Below are positions 47,118 through 55,171 of a DNA stretch of 64,000 nucleotides, piece by piece. Under the pieces are notes generated by a model. It made no database searches. It had not been told where the DNA came from and saw only the letters and a list, made by a program, of their open reading frames with translations. The stretch is taken from the NCBI RefSeq assembly GCF_002165255.2, contig NZ_CP028561.1, forward strand, positions 62,001 to 126,000. Direction: 5' to 3'. How positions within the stretch are numbered: position 1 is the first letter of the stretch; each line of letters opens with the position of its first letter. A program made the position numbers and the translations under genes. Origin of the DNA: Acinetobacter sp. WCHA45. Lineage in GTDB: Bacteria; Pseudomonadota; Gammaproteobacteria; Pseudomonadales; Moraxellaceae.

Positions 47118-48971
47118 ATGAACATGAAAATGTCTGTTCAGGGTGGGTACATTAGCCAATTAATGCGCTACTTTTTGGCTACTTTATTGTTGTTATGTAC
47201 GTCTTTGGTTTACGCTCAAGACAATCTATCAGCACCGTTACTGACTCCTGAACAGGCATTTGCATTTTCAGTTGAATCGACCAAAACCAATCAAGCGCGG
47301 TTACACTGGACCATTCAGCCTAATTATTATCTCTATCAACATAAATTTGAGGTTCAACAAGGCAATCAACCTGTTACGTTGAAATTACCCAAAGCAATTG
47401 AACAGTACGATGAAAACTATGGTCATAGCCAAGTTTATTATCAGCAAGCAGAGTTTGAGATTAGCACTCAAGCGTCTCAACATTATCGTGTTACATGGCA
47501 GGGTTGTGCCAAAGACCGTATTTGCTATCCACCTCAAAATATTGAATTTCAAACCGATGCTGATGGGTTGGTCAGTGTCGAAAATGTCAGTTCTAATTCA
47601 CAAAAACGTTTTTTAGATGTTGCTCGTTCTGCGAATAGCTTAAATGCTCAGACCGCAGAGACGGATGAACTTACAACTGAAAAATCTAATGATGTAAAGC
47701 TGGATGATTCAACCAATATGGCGCAAGACCAACAGTGGTCAAGCACATTGGCACAGCACTCTCTTGCTTATAGCTTGTTATTATTTCTAGGTTTAGGAAT
47801 TTTATTGGCATTTACGCCGTGTTCTTTACCAATGTTGCCGATTTTGACCTCATTGATTGTTCGTGAACATAAAGGCGTTAAAGCGTGGACGATTGCACTT
47901 ACTTTTGTATTTAGTATGGCAATGATCTATGCCGTATTGGGTTTAATTGCCTCTGTGGCAGGGCTAAATTTCCAACGATGGTTACAGCAACCTGCGACAT
48001 TAGTTGCATTTAGTCTATTGTTCGTTGTATTCGCTTTAAATCTGTTTGGTTTATTTGAATTGAAACTGCCGCAGAAATGGGTGAATCGCCTCGACCAAAT
48101 GCAGTCAGTGCAACAAGGTGGGACTTTGCTTGGTGCAAGTATCATGGGCATGATCTCAGCATTGTTAGTCGGTCCGTGTATGACTGCACCTTTAGCGGGT
48201 ACATTACTCTTTATTTCACAAACGCAAAATCAGTGGCAAGGTGCTCTACTATTATTCACCTTGGGATTTGGTATGGGTATTCCATTACTGCTTGCCAGTG
48301 TTCTAGGTGCAAAGGCACTACCGAAAGCAGGGGAATGGATGCATCAAATTAAGGTTATTTTTGCCTTTTTGATGTTGGCGTTAAGTATTTATTTTATCCG
48401 TCCGTTATTACCTGAATTAGCGATTCAAATACTTAGTCTTGTATTGGGCATGGCATTTATTGGTTTCGCGATATATCGTCTGTTTGTGAAGAAAGGGCAA
48501 TTACAGTGGTTATATGCATTGTTGCTGATGATCTCAGTTCCGTTTTTAGCTTTTAACCAATATCAACATATTCAAAATTTAAGCGCAGTTCAGGCAGATA
48601 AATTAGCAGAGTGGCATGTCGCAACAACCGCTGCTGATTTTGAGCGGATTCTAGCCAACGCACCCAAAGATCAGGCCATTGTGATTGATGTGTATGCAGA
48701 CTGGTGTGTGGCTTGTCAGCCCATTGAGCATCGTGTATTAAAAGATGCAGAAGTTCAACAGGCATTATCTCACTATTATTTGATTAAACTTGATTTAAGT
48801 CATTATGATGCGTCGCATCAGGCTTTATTAAATCAATGGGACATTTTAGGACCGCCAACCTATTTATTTTTAGATCAAAAACAACAAGAAGTACGTTCGC
48901 TGCGTTTAACTGGTGCTTTTCAAAAATCAGAATTATTACAACAACTCACCTTGCTGAAAGGGAAATTATAA
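47118..48971 (+). CDS. dsbD: Thiol:disulfide interchange protein DsbD
   Basis: 617 residues. It carries electrons from cytoplasmic thioredoxin across the membrane to reduce periplasmic DsbC/G. The N-terminal alpha domain has the C-A-K-D-R-I-C pair, the central beta domain of eight helices has P-C-S-L-P-M-L-P and G-P-C-M-T-A-P, and the C-terminal gamma thioredoxin domain has D-W-C-V-A-C. A signal peptide ends near Y-A-Q. All three domains appear intact. Confidence 0.95.
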   Translation: MNMKMSVQGGYISQLMRYFLATLLLLCTSLVYAQDNLSAPLLTPEQAFAFSVESTKTNQARLHWTIQPNYYLYQHKFEVQQGNQPVTLKLPKAIEQYDENYGHSQVYYQQAEFEISTQASQHYRVTWQGCAKDRICYPPQNIEFQTDADGLVSVENVSSNSQKRFLDVARSANSLNAQTAETDELTTEKSNDVKLDDSTNMAQDQQWSSTLAQHSLAYSLLLFLGLGILLAFTPCSLPMLPILTSLIVREHKGVKAWTIALTFVFSMAMIYAVLGLIASVAGLNFQRWLQQPATLVAFSLLFVVFALNLFGLFELKLPQKWVNRLDQMQSVQQGGTLLGASIMGMISALLVGPCMTAPLAGTLLFISQTQNQWQGALLLFTLGFGMGIPLLLASVLGAKALPKAGEWMHQIKVIFAFLMLALSIYFIRPLLPELAIQILSLVLGMAFIGFAIYRLFVKKGQLQWLYALLLMISVPFLAFNQYQHIQNLSAVQADKLAEWHVATTAADFERILANAPKDQAIVIDVYADWCVACQPIEHRVLKDAEVQQALSHYYLIKLDLSHYDASHQALLNQWDILGPPTYLFLDQKQQEVRSLRLTGAFQKSELLQQLTLLKGKL

Positions 48972-48973
48972 TC

Positions 48974-49669
48974 ATGTATCAATTGTTTATTGGAAATAAA
49001 AATTATTCAACTTGGTCGATGCGACCGTGGATTTTATTCAAACAACTTGGCATTCCATTTCAGGAGCATTTAATTCAATTTGATAGTTTTGAACCTAATA
49101 GCCAATTTAAAACTGAGATTTTAAAATTGAATTCAACGGGCAAAGTCCCAACACTCATGCATGATGATTTGATTATTTGGGATAGTCTCGCGATTTGTGA
49201 ATATATTGCTGAGCAGCACCCTGAACAGGCATTGTTACCACGGGATAAAACATTACGGGCAAGGGCGCGTTGTATCAGTGCGGAAATGCACAGTAGCTTT
49301 CAAAGTTTACGTAATTTGTGTCCAATGAATGTTGAGGCTGATTTGTCCCATATTGGAAAACAGCTTTGGGCTGACCATGAGCAATTACGGAATGACGTCG
49401 CTCGAATTGATCAAATTTGGTCAGAGCGACCAAGTGAAGAGCAGTTTTTATGTGGTGAGTTTAGTCTAGCCGATGCCTTTTATGCGCCTGTAGTAATGCG
49501 TTTTGAATGTTATAAATTACCCATCTCTGCTTCTAGCCAAAGTTATATGCAAAAGATATTGGCTTTGGCATCCGTTCAGCAGTGGATTGCGGCAGCGAAG
49601 CAAGAACAGATGTTTGTGCCTTTTGATGAGCCGTATCGGCAGCATCGACTACAATATTTACAGTCTTAA
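48974..49669 (+). CDS. Glutathione S-transferase family protein
   Basis: 231 residues from the ATG at 48974, 2 bp after the dsbD stop codon. N-terminal thioredoxin-like domain with N-Y-S-T-W-S-M-R-P-W near residue 8 (Ser-type active site), G-K-V-P-T-L near 45 and D-S-L-A-I-C-E-Y-I near 62; helical C-terminal domain. The zeta/maleylacetoacetate-like look (Y-S-x-W-S-x-R) is noticeable. The substrate is unknown. It shares thiol chemistry with dsbD upstream. Confidence 0.85.
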   Translation: MYQLFIGNKNYSTWSMRPWILFKQLGIPFQEHLIQFDSFEPNSQFKTEILKLNSTGKVPTLMHDDLIIWDSLAICEYIAEQHPEQALLPRDKTLRARARCISAEMHSSFQSLRNLCPMNVEADLSHIGKQLWADHEQLRNDVARIDQIWSERPSEEQFLCGEFSLADAFYAPVVMRFECYKLPISASSQSYMQKILALASVQQWIAAAKQEQMFVPFDEPYRQHRLQYLQS

Positions 49670-49678
49670 TATGCACGG

Positions 49679-50869
49679 CTATTTACAATAAATTTGCACT
49701 TGATTGCGCCCAGCGGTTTTAACTGCATACAAGGCTTGATCGGCTTGACGGATAATTTGCTGCGGTTCACTGGCGTTTTGCGAGCTGCTAACGCCAAAAC
49801 TGGCACTAATGCTAAACGGTTGCTGTTGCTCGTAAACAAAGTTTAACTCGGTCAGCGCAATGCGACAACGCTCTGCCACGTGCTGTGCTTGCTCTGTGGT
49901 GGTATTGGGCAATAATAAAATAAATTCTTCGCCACCAAAGCGTCCAATCATGTCTTGCTCACGCACATGCTGTGCTAAACATTCCGCCACCTGAATCAGT
50001 ACCTGATCGCCCATGTCGTGGCCATAATTATCATTAATATGTTTAAAATGATCGAGGTCGAGCAACACCACCGAATATAAGGCTTTGCGCTGTTGATGCA
50101 GTTGCTCTAACTGATTTGCAATACTGCGTCGATTCATGACATTGGTCAGTGGGTCAATACGGCTGAGCGTTGCAATGGTGGCTTCACGAATACGCCATTG
50201 AGTGAGTAAAATTTCAAACAAAAACCAACAAGACAGTATCAACGGTACTAGAAAGAACAATAGGCTTTGTAGCCAAAATGGATGCAAAATGGTCTGCTGC
50301 ATGGCCTGCATGTTGAACAATGGTGCATAGGTAATGCTCCCGATCATGCTCAGGTAATTACATAACAACAGAAAAATGGTGGCAGGGAACAGCGAAAAAT
50401 AGACAACTCTGCGCTCAAATAAAATTAAGCCAACACCAGCCCAACCGACATAACCGACCATAGTAGTGGGGCTAAAACTTCCAACAAAGTAACCATGTAA
50501 GAGCAACACCAATGTAAACAGCTGCACACTGAGCATCGGCATGAATTTTTCGACCCAGCGCTGTTGACTGCAAAAATGACAAAGCAGTAATAAGCCGATA
50601 AAAACCGACATAAATATCATACCCAACGACAAATGCGTATGAATAACTGCTAAGTTGACCCATGGGTAGAATTGCGGGTGGTACAAGACAAACAAGTCCC
50701 AAGCCAACATAAACAAGTTGATAAATATACTAAGCGACAGTATAAGCATGGTTTTATTGAGCAGTGTCCAATTCCTCAACAGTTGATTTTGAAAAAAAGA
50801 CACAATGCCCCAACCCTGTACCGGGTCGGTTGCTCGATTCCAATTCAAACGAATCTTGACCATTGGCAT
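49679..50869 (-). CDS. Membrane-bound diguanylate cyclase
   Basis: 396 residues. Six hydrophobic helices (about 40-215), then a GGDEF domain: R-F-G-G-E-E-F is the active-site loop and R-E-Q-D five residues upstream is the inhibitory RxxD site. Full conservation of the signature suggests real c-di-GMP synthesis. No sensory PAS domain; the membrane part is the sensor. It converges with the GST gene with almost no gap. Confidence 0.9.
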   Translation of the reverse strand: MPMVKIRLNWNRATDPVQGWGIVSFFQNQLLRNWTLLNKTMLILSLSIFINLFMLAWDLFVLYHPQFYPWVNLAVIHTHLSLGMIFMSVFIGLLLLCHFCSQQRWVEKFMPMLSVQLFTLVLLLHGYFVGSFSPTTMVGYVGWAGVGLILFERRVVYFSLFPATIFLLLCNYLSMIGSITYAPLFNMQAMQQTILHPFWLQSLLFFLVPLILSCWFLFEILLTQWRIREATIATLSRIDPLTNVMNRRSIANQLEQLHQQRKALYSVVLLDLDHFKHINDNYGHDMGDQVLIQVAECLAQHVREQDMIGRFGGEEFILLLPNTTTEQAQHVAERCRIALTELNFVYEQQQPFSISASFGVSSSQNASEPQQIIRQADQALYAVKTAGRNQVQIYCK

Positions 50870-51135
50870 GCATCCTTATATGCAATGAGATTCCGTAGAA
50901 ACTGTAGAGTTGTCCTCAAAATATTGAAGAATAATAATTAAAATAACAATAACATCTTTGGAATGAGAAAAAAGTCTAGTTCTAGGCTTTTTAATGCAAA
51001 TTATAACGGGAAAATTTTTTGAAAAAAGGGGGGTGATGTGAATATCCAATCAGATTTATTTTATGATGACAAAATTAAATTAACAGTGACAATGGTCAGA
51101 CATAGCTGACCATTTTTGCATAAAATTTAAGCGGC

Positions 51136-52047
51136 CTAGTCACGGTCAAGTGAATGGGCGAAATCCGCAATATCCGCCAGTGCCTGTTTTGCTTCAGGGA
51201 ACCATGCATTGAACATCTGGAAATTATGCCACATGCCTGTGTAAAGTTTAAAGTGTACTTTGACTCCAGCTTTTTCAGCTTTTTCTCTAAAGCGTTTTGA
51301 ATCATCCAGTAAAATTTCTTTTGAACCGACTTGCACCAGTGTTGGCGGTAAGCCTTTAAGATCATCAAATAGAGGAGAAACACGCGGATCATCCGCTTGT
51401 ACACCATCTTTTAAGTAATGATTAATTCCTGCTTGTAAGGCTTCAATAGAGAGCAGAGCATCATGTTTTTGGTTAAAGCGTAATGATTCACTGGTGAGGG
51501 TCAGATCTAAATAGGGTGACATTAAAATTAAACCGCTTGGCATGAGGTCAGGTTGTGCTTTTAATCGTAAGCACAATGCCAACGCGAGATTGGCACCACA
51601 AGAATCCCCCGAAATAATAATATCTTTGGGTTGGATACCTTGTACCAGAAGCGCCTGATAGACATCAAAAATGGCGTCAATTGCCTCAGGGTAGGGATGT
51701 TCAGGCGCAAGCGGATAATCCATATGAACCACTTGCATTTGCGTGCGCGCAGCAATATCAGTCATAAGGGCCCGATGCGTACTTAAACTCCCCAGGAAAA
51801 AAGCACCGCCATGAATATGAAAAATAAGTTGTGTGGCAGACGCTTGTGCCTTGATTTCTTCACCACGCACGCCTGCTAAGCGCAATGGTCGAATTTGTAC
51901 TGTGGGATTTTGGGGGAATAGACGACAAAGTTGGTCAAGCAAGGGGCGTAAAGCATTTGGGGCCAAATTAAACTGACTTGGCGTGCGAATGGTCGCTTTT
52001 AGTAGCGATTCAGTAAAATAATATTTCCAGACAGTACCAAATTTCAT
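51136..52047 (-). CDS. Alpha/beta hydrolase, hormone-sensitive-lipase family
   Basis: 303 residues. H-G-G-A-F-F-L-G-S (oxyanion motif, near residue 80), nucleophile in G-D-S-C-G-A-N-L-A near 148, D in D-D-P-R-V-S-P-L near 245 and histidine in G-M-W-H-N-F near 277. The typical G-D-S-A-G has become G-D-S-C-G, which should be tolerated. No signal peptide; probably a cytoplasmic carboxylesterase. Confidence 0.88.
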   Translation of the reverse strand: MKFGTVWKYYFTESLLKATIRTPSQFNLAPNALRPLLDQLCRLFPQNPTVQIRPLRLAGVRGEEIKAQASATQLIFHIHGGAFFLGSLSTHRALMTDIAARTQMQVVHMDYPLAPEHPYPEAIDAIFDVYQALLVQGIQPKDIIISGDSCGANLALALCLRLKAQPDLMPSGLILMSPYLDLTLTSESLRFNQKHDALLSIEALQAGINHYLKDGVQADDPRVSPLFDDLKGLPPTLVQVGSKEILLDDSKRFREKAEKAGVKVHFKLYTGMWHNFQMFNAWFPEAKQALADIADFAHSLDRD

Positions 52048-52234
52048 AATTTTTCCATATTGTTAGTTCACTATATAACTAAGAGAGTTTTGACTCATGT
52101 GTCTTGCGCTGTAATTACAGCAATGTTTTGTTGTTGCTCAGGCTATACCCAATAGTCATAATCAAGCATTGCAATATTGATAGAAATTCTCAATACTTTT
52201 AGTCTTGAAAAGACCCCTTAAGGATATTACAAAA

Positions 52235-52672
52235 ATGAAGAAAATTGCTTTAGCACTAGGATTACTCGGTTTAACCGCTTTTGCCAATGCGGCAGATGCA
52301 TTAAACGGTAGCGTTTGGCAGACAATCGATGATGAAACCAAGCAGCCAAAGGCGATTGTGAAGTTTACTGAGCAAAAGGACGGTTCATTAACAGCGTCTA
52401 TTCAAAAGTATTTAGTTCCAGGGCAGGAAGATGCCTGTTCTAAATGTGAAGGAACCTACCACAACAAACCACTTAAAGGTGTGACGATTGTGCGTAACCT
52501 GAAGAACGTGGGTGGAACAAATTATGATAATGGTTCAATTCTTGACCCTAAAAACGGCAAAACCTACAAGTTGAAAGCTGAATTGACCGAGGGTGGCAAG
52601 AAGCTAAAACTACGTGGCTATATCGGTGTTGCAGCACTCGGTCGTAACCAGACTTGGGTTCGTGCCAACTAA
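52235..52672 (+). CDS. DUF2147 family exported protein
   Basis: 145 residues from the ATG at 52235; the frame can be extended from a TTG at 52205 but the signal peptide (M-K-K-I-A-L-A-L-G-L-L-G...A-N-A-A) starts here. The mature part has C-S-K-C, L-K-G-V-T-I-V-R-N-L-K and I-L-D-P-K-N-G-K-T-Y-K, as in its paralogue at 20412-20876. Function unknown, periplasmic. Confidence 0.8.
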   Translation: MKKIALALGLLGLTAFANAADALNGSVWQTIDDETKQPKAIVKFTEQKDGSLTASIQKYLVPGQEDACSKCEGTYHNKPLKGVTIVRNLKNVGGTNYDNGSILDPKNGKTYKLKAELTEGGKKLKLRGYIGVAALGRNQTWVRAN

Positions 52673-52687
52673 TTTGAGTTTGAACTG

Positions 52688-52717
52688 AAAAAACCGAGTC
52701 CTGTGACTCGGTTTTTT
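52688..52717. terminator. Terminator, DUF2147 gene / ArsC-like gene
   Basis: Perfect 13-bp stem A6-CCGAGTC / GACTCGG-T6 with a 4-nt loop, between convergent genes. Confidence 0.93.
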
Positions 52718-52728
52718 ATTTTATTTCT

Positions 52729-53079
52729 TTAAGCGGAGAGGTTTTGATAAGTCGCTTCATCAAAGCCAATTACAAAGCCTTCAGGCGTTTGTAAAACGGG
52801 ACGTTTAATCAAACTCGGCTGAGCAATTAAAGTTTCAATCAAATTTTCCTGATTACTTGTTGCATGAGCCTGTTCTGCTTCGGTTAATTTACGCCAAGTC
52901 GTACCTTTTTTATTTAGAACCTTATCTGCGCCAATCTCTTTTAGCCAAATTGCTAAAGTGTCGGCATCAATCCCTTGTTTTTTATAATCATGAAATTCGT
53001 AAGAAATTCCTTTTGCTTGTAGTGCATCAAAGGCTTTTTTCATCGAATTACAATTTTTAATTCCATAAATTTTAAACAT
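52729..53079 (-). CDS. ArsC/Spx-family protein (YffB-like)
   Basis: 116 residues from ATG 53079 (M-F-K-I-Y-G-I-K-N-C). Thioredoxin-fold protein of the arsenate-reductase/Spx group with a single N-terminal Cys10. K-K-A-F-D-A-L near 15, F-H-D-Y-K-K-Q-G-I near 31 and the C-terminal L-I-K-R-P-V-L are conserved. YffB-type members are not proven arsenate reductases. The longer frame from 53091 adds four residues. Confidence 0.85.
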   Translation of the reverse strand: MFKIYGIKNCNSMKKAFDALQAKGISYEFHDYKKQGIDADTLAIWLKEIGADKVLNKKGTTWRKLTEAEQAHATSNQENLIETLIAQPSLIKRPVLQTPEGFVIGFDEATYQNLSA

Positions 53080-53269
53080 ACTGAAAACCATAACAACACA
53101 ATGAAAGATATGCGTTAAAGCCTAACTTAAAAGGCAGGGAATGTACCAGTTGAAAATTTTTATCAAGTGAATCGATGTTATGTATTAAGCGTAGATTAAA
53201 TGACTAAATCTTTCTAAGTTTTTGAACTAAACGGCTAAATACAAAGCAGAGGAAAAATATTTTATATCT

Positions 53270-53312
53270 AAAAAAGAGAAAACCCGCATCTAATCATCCT
53301 GATCATGCGGGT
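53270..53312 (-). terminator. Terminator of candidate sRNA
   Basis: Stem ACCCGCAT / ATGCGGGT (53305-53312 with 53282-53289) and a minus-strand tail TTCTCTTTTTT. Confidence 0.85.
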
Positions 53313-53422
53313 CTCATTTCAACGTCCAATGTCTCATCCTTGCAAATAAACTTAATCTAAGTTTATTTTGTCTTCCTACGGCGTCCTATCCTTTTTTGGT
53401 CATCCTGACCGCTTCCCTGTGC
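53270..53422 (-). ncRNA. Candidate CsrB/RsmZ-type CsrA-sequestering sRNA
   Basis: About 153 nt on the minus strand. Eight GGA trinucleotides occur (plus-strand TCC at 53297, 53325, 53337, 53374, 53384, 53389, 53403, 53414). One lies in the loop of a perfect hairpin, GGTCA-GGA-TGACC (53398-53410). A second hairpin of 11 bp with a 3-nt loop is at 53344-53368. The 3' end is a strong intrinsic terminator whose loop again shows ATCA-GGA-TGAT. This is the architecture of RNAs that titrate CsrA/RsmA. The 5' end is estimated from a TATAGC (53434-53429). Expression is not shown. Confidence 0.6.
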
Positions 53423-53502
53423 CGTGGTGCTATAATGCCGTTACAGCTGGTAAATAAAAATACACAAAAAACGACATGATATGTAAGCTAAAGAGACGGA
53501 CA

Positions 53503-53522
53503 AAGTGAACAATTGTTCACTT
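53503..53522. repeat. 20-bp perfect palindrome after xthA
   Basis: Each half is AAGTGAACAA and its complement; it overlaps the first two bases of the xthA stop codon at 53521-53523. It could end xthA transcription or serve as an operator about 80-100 bp upstream of the candidate sRNA. Confidence 0.7.
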
Positions 53523-54345
53523 ATTCGTGTATTTTATAATCAATAATCACAGGTGCATGGTCACTAAACCATTGTTCTTTATACACCCAAGCATTTGCAG
53601 TGCGTGCTTTCCAATCAGGAGAGCAGGCTTGATAGTCGATACGCCAACCGACATTTTTCGCACGTGCTTGACCACGATTTGACCACCATGAATACAATTC
53701 AGCTTCTTTTCGTACCTCACGGAAGGTATCCACATAGCCAAGTTCATCATAAATATGGTCAAGCCATGCACGTTCATGCGGTAAACAGCCAGATGATTTC
53801 TGATTGCCTGACCAGTTTTTAATATCAATACGCTTATGCACGATATTGTAATCACCACACACGATGATCGATTTATTTTCATCTCGCCATTGTTTGAGTA
53901 TTTGGGCGTATTCTTGAAGAAATAAATCTTTACGTGCTTGTGCTTCATCACCGCTTGAACCTGATGGTAAGTATAAGGAAGCAATATGAACAGGATGTGA
54001 CAGACCTAAATCAAATTCTGCGGTAACAAAACGACCTTGAGAGTCCGCAAGTTCAAAACCTAAACCATCTTTGACTGAGACAAAGGGTAAGCGGCTATAA
54101 ATCGCCGTACCTGCATAACCTGCACGTTCAGCAGGGAAGAGATGAGTGTACCAACCTTCAGGTTTAAATTTATCGGTCCATTGTTCGTGGGTAATGCGGC
54201 TTTCTTGCATACATACCACATCGGCACCAGACTGTTCTAACCATTCGAGCAAGCCTTTGGTGACTGATGAGCGCAAGCCATTTACGTTAATTGAAACGAC
54301 TCGAAGAATTTTTACATCACTTGGATAGCTATCCTTTGGTATCAT
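53521..54345 (-). CDS. xthA: Exodeoxyribonuclease III
   Basis: 274 residues from ATG 54345, which has GAGGT about 13 bp upstream; the frame runs to 54405 but the extra part overlaps the pyrE leader. AP endonuclease and 3' exonuclease for base-excision repair. N-V-N-G-L-R-S near residue 18, Q-E-S-R-I near 47, the C-G-D-Y-N-I-V-H catalytic Asp/Asn and final S-D-H-A-P-V-I-I-D are visible. It is divergent from pyrE with about 41 bp between start codons. Confidence 0.94.
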   Translation of the reverse strand: MIPKDSYPSDVKILRVVSINVNGLRSSVTKGLLEWLEQSGADVVCMQESRITHEQWTDKFKPEGWYTHLFPAERAGYAGTAIYSRLPFVSVKDGLGFELADSQGRFVTAEFDLGLSHPVHIASLYLPSGSSGDEAQARKDLFLQEYAQILKQWRDENKSIIVCGDYNIVHKRIDIKNWSGNQKSSGCLPHERAWLDHIYDELGYVDTFREVRKEAELYSWWSNRGQARAKNVGWRIDYQACSPDWKARTANAWVYKEQWFSDHAPVIIDYKIHE

Positions 54346-54386
54346 ACGTCTGTTTAACCTCAATTGAAGAATTTGGAGCACCTTAT

Positions 54387-55037
54387 ATGACAACGCCTGT
54401 GTCATTTCATCCGCAAGCTTTTATCGAACTCGCATTATCACGTGGAGTGCTTAAATTTGGTGAGTTTACCTTAAAATCAGGCCGTGTCAGTCCTTATTTC
54501 TTTAACGCAGGTTTGCTCAATGATGGCGAAGCGTTGTCTTTGTTAGCACAAGGTTATGCTGATAAATTGGTTCAGTGTGAAAACGTTGGTGTGATTTTTG
54601 GTCCTGCGTACAAAGGCATTCCTTTTGTAGCAGCAACTGCGGTGGCCTTGTCTCAAGTACATGGTAAGAGCGTTCCTTGGGGTTTTAACCGTAAAGAAGC
54701 CAAAGATCATGGTGAAGGCGGTGTGTTGGTTGGCGCATCTGTTGCTGGCCAGAAAGTCTGGATCATTGATGATGTAATCACTGCGGGGACTGCGATTCGT
54801 GAAGTAGTGACCATCTTAAAAAATGCGGGTGCGACGATTGCAGGGGTGTTGGTTGCATTAGATCGTCAAGAGCGTGGTCAAGGGGAGCTTTCAGCGATTC
54901 AGGAAGTACAAAAAGAACTCGAAATCCCTGTGCATGCTTTAATCACAATGAAAGATTTGATGGATTATTTGGATGCCAAAGGCGAGAAAGACGCTTTAGC
55001 CAATATGCAGGCTTATCGTGAAAAATATGGCATCTAA
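54387..55037 (+). CDS. pyrE: Orotate phosphoribosyltransferase
   Basis: 216 residues from ATG 54387, preceded by GGAG at 54374-54377. It makes OMP from orotate and PRPP. L-K-S-G-R-x-S-P-Y-F near residue 28, G-P-A-Y-K-G-I-P near 76, [11 protein letters not shown] near 103 and the PRPP loop [12 protein letters not shown] near 129 are present. Its terminator is interrupted by an IS element 33 bp downstream. Confidence 0.96.
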   Translation: MTTPVSFHPQAFIELALSRGVLKFGEFTLKSGRVSPYFFNAGLLNDGEALSLLAQGYADKLVQCENVGVIFGPAYKGIPFVAATAVALSQVHGKSVPWGFNRKEAKDHGEGGVLVGASVAGQKVWIIDDVITAGTAIREVVTILKNAGATIAGVLVALDRQERGQGELSAIQEVQKELEIPVHALITMKDLMDYLDAKGEKDALANMQAYREKYGI

Positions 55038-55061
55038 GTTTTAAGTGTAAGCAAAAAGGAA

Positions 55062-55070
55062 GCGAAGGCT
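55062..55070 (+). repeat. 9-bp target-site duplication, left copy
   Basis: GCGAAGGCT directly before the left IS end; identical to the copy at 56344-56352. Confidence 0.93.
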
Positions 55071-55102
55071 CACTACTGTCCCATAGTTTGCTTTAAATAA
55101 AA

Positions 55103-55171
55103 AAAACCTGAGTCTAAATAGTTAAAATATGAGTGCAAACAAACACTTTAACTATAAAGGACTCAGGTTTT
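55103..55171 (+). promoter_or_regulatory. Stem-loop hiding the transposase start
   Basis: AAAACCTGAGTC (55103-55114) is perfectly complementary to GACTCAGGTTTT (55160-55171), with a second 9-bp helix inside (55118-55126 with 55147-55155). The right arm covers the Shine-Dalgarno-like AGG and the TTG start codon at 55170. Read-through RNA from pyrE would fold and block translation, whereas RNA started inside the loop would not. Confidence 0.6.

Larger units (their letters stand above)
53080..53520. other. Intergenic region containing candidate sRNA
   Basis: A 441-bp region between two minus-strand genes. Its right half is a probable small-RNA gene (53270-53422), then a possible promoter, a TGTAAGC half-site at 53482-53488 and a 20-bp palindrome at 53503-53522. 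The left half (about 53080-53268) shows nothing I can name. Confidence 0.6.

Noticed and set aside
53431..53436. Plus-strand TATAAT as a promoter
   Set aside because: Transcription in that direction would run antisense into xthA; the GGA-rich RNA and its terminator are on the opposite strand.
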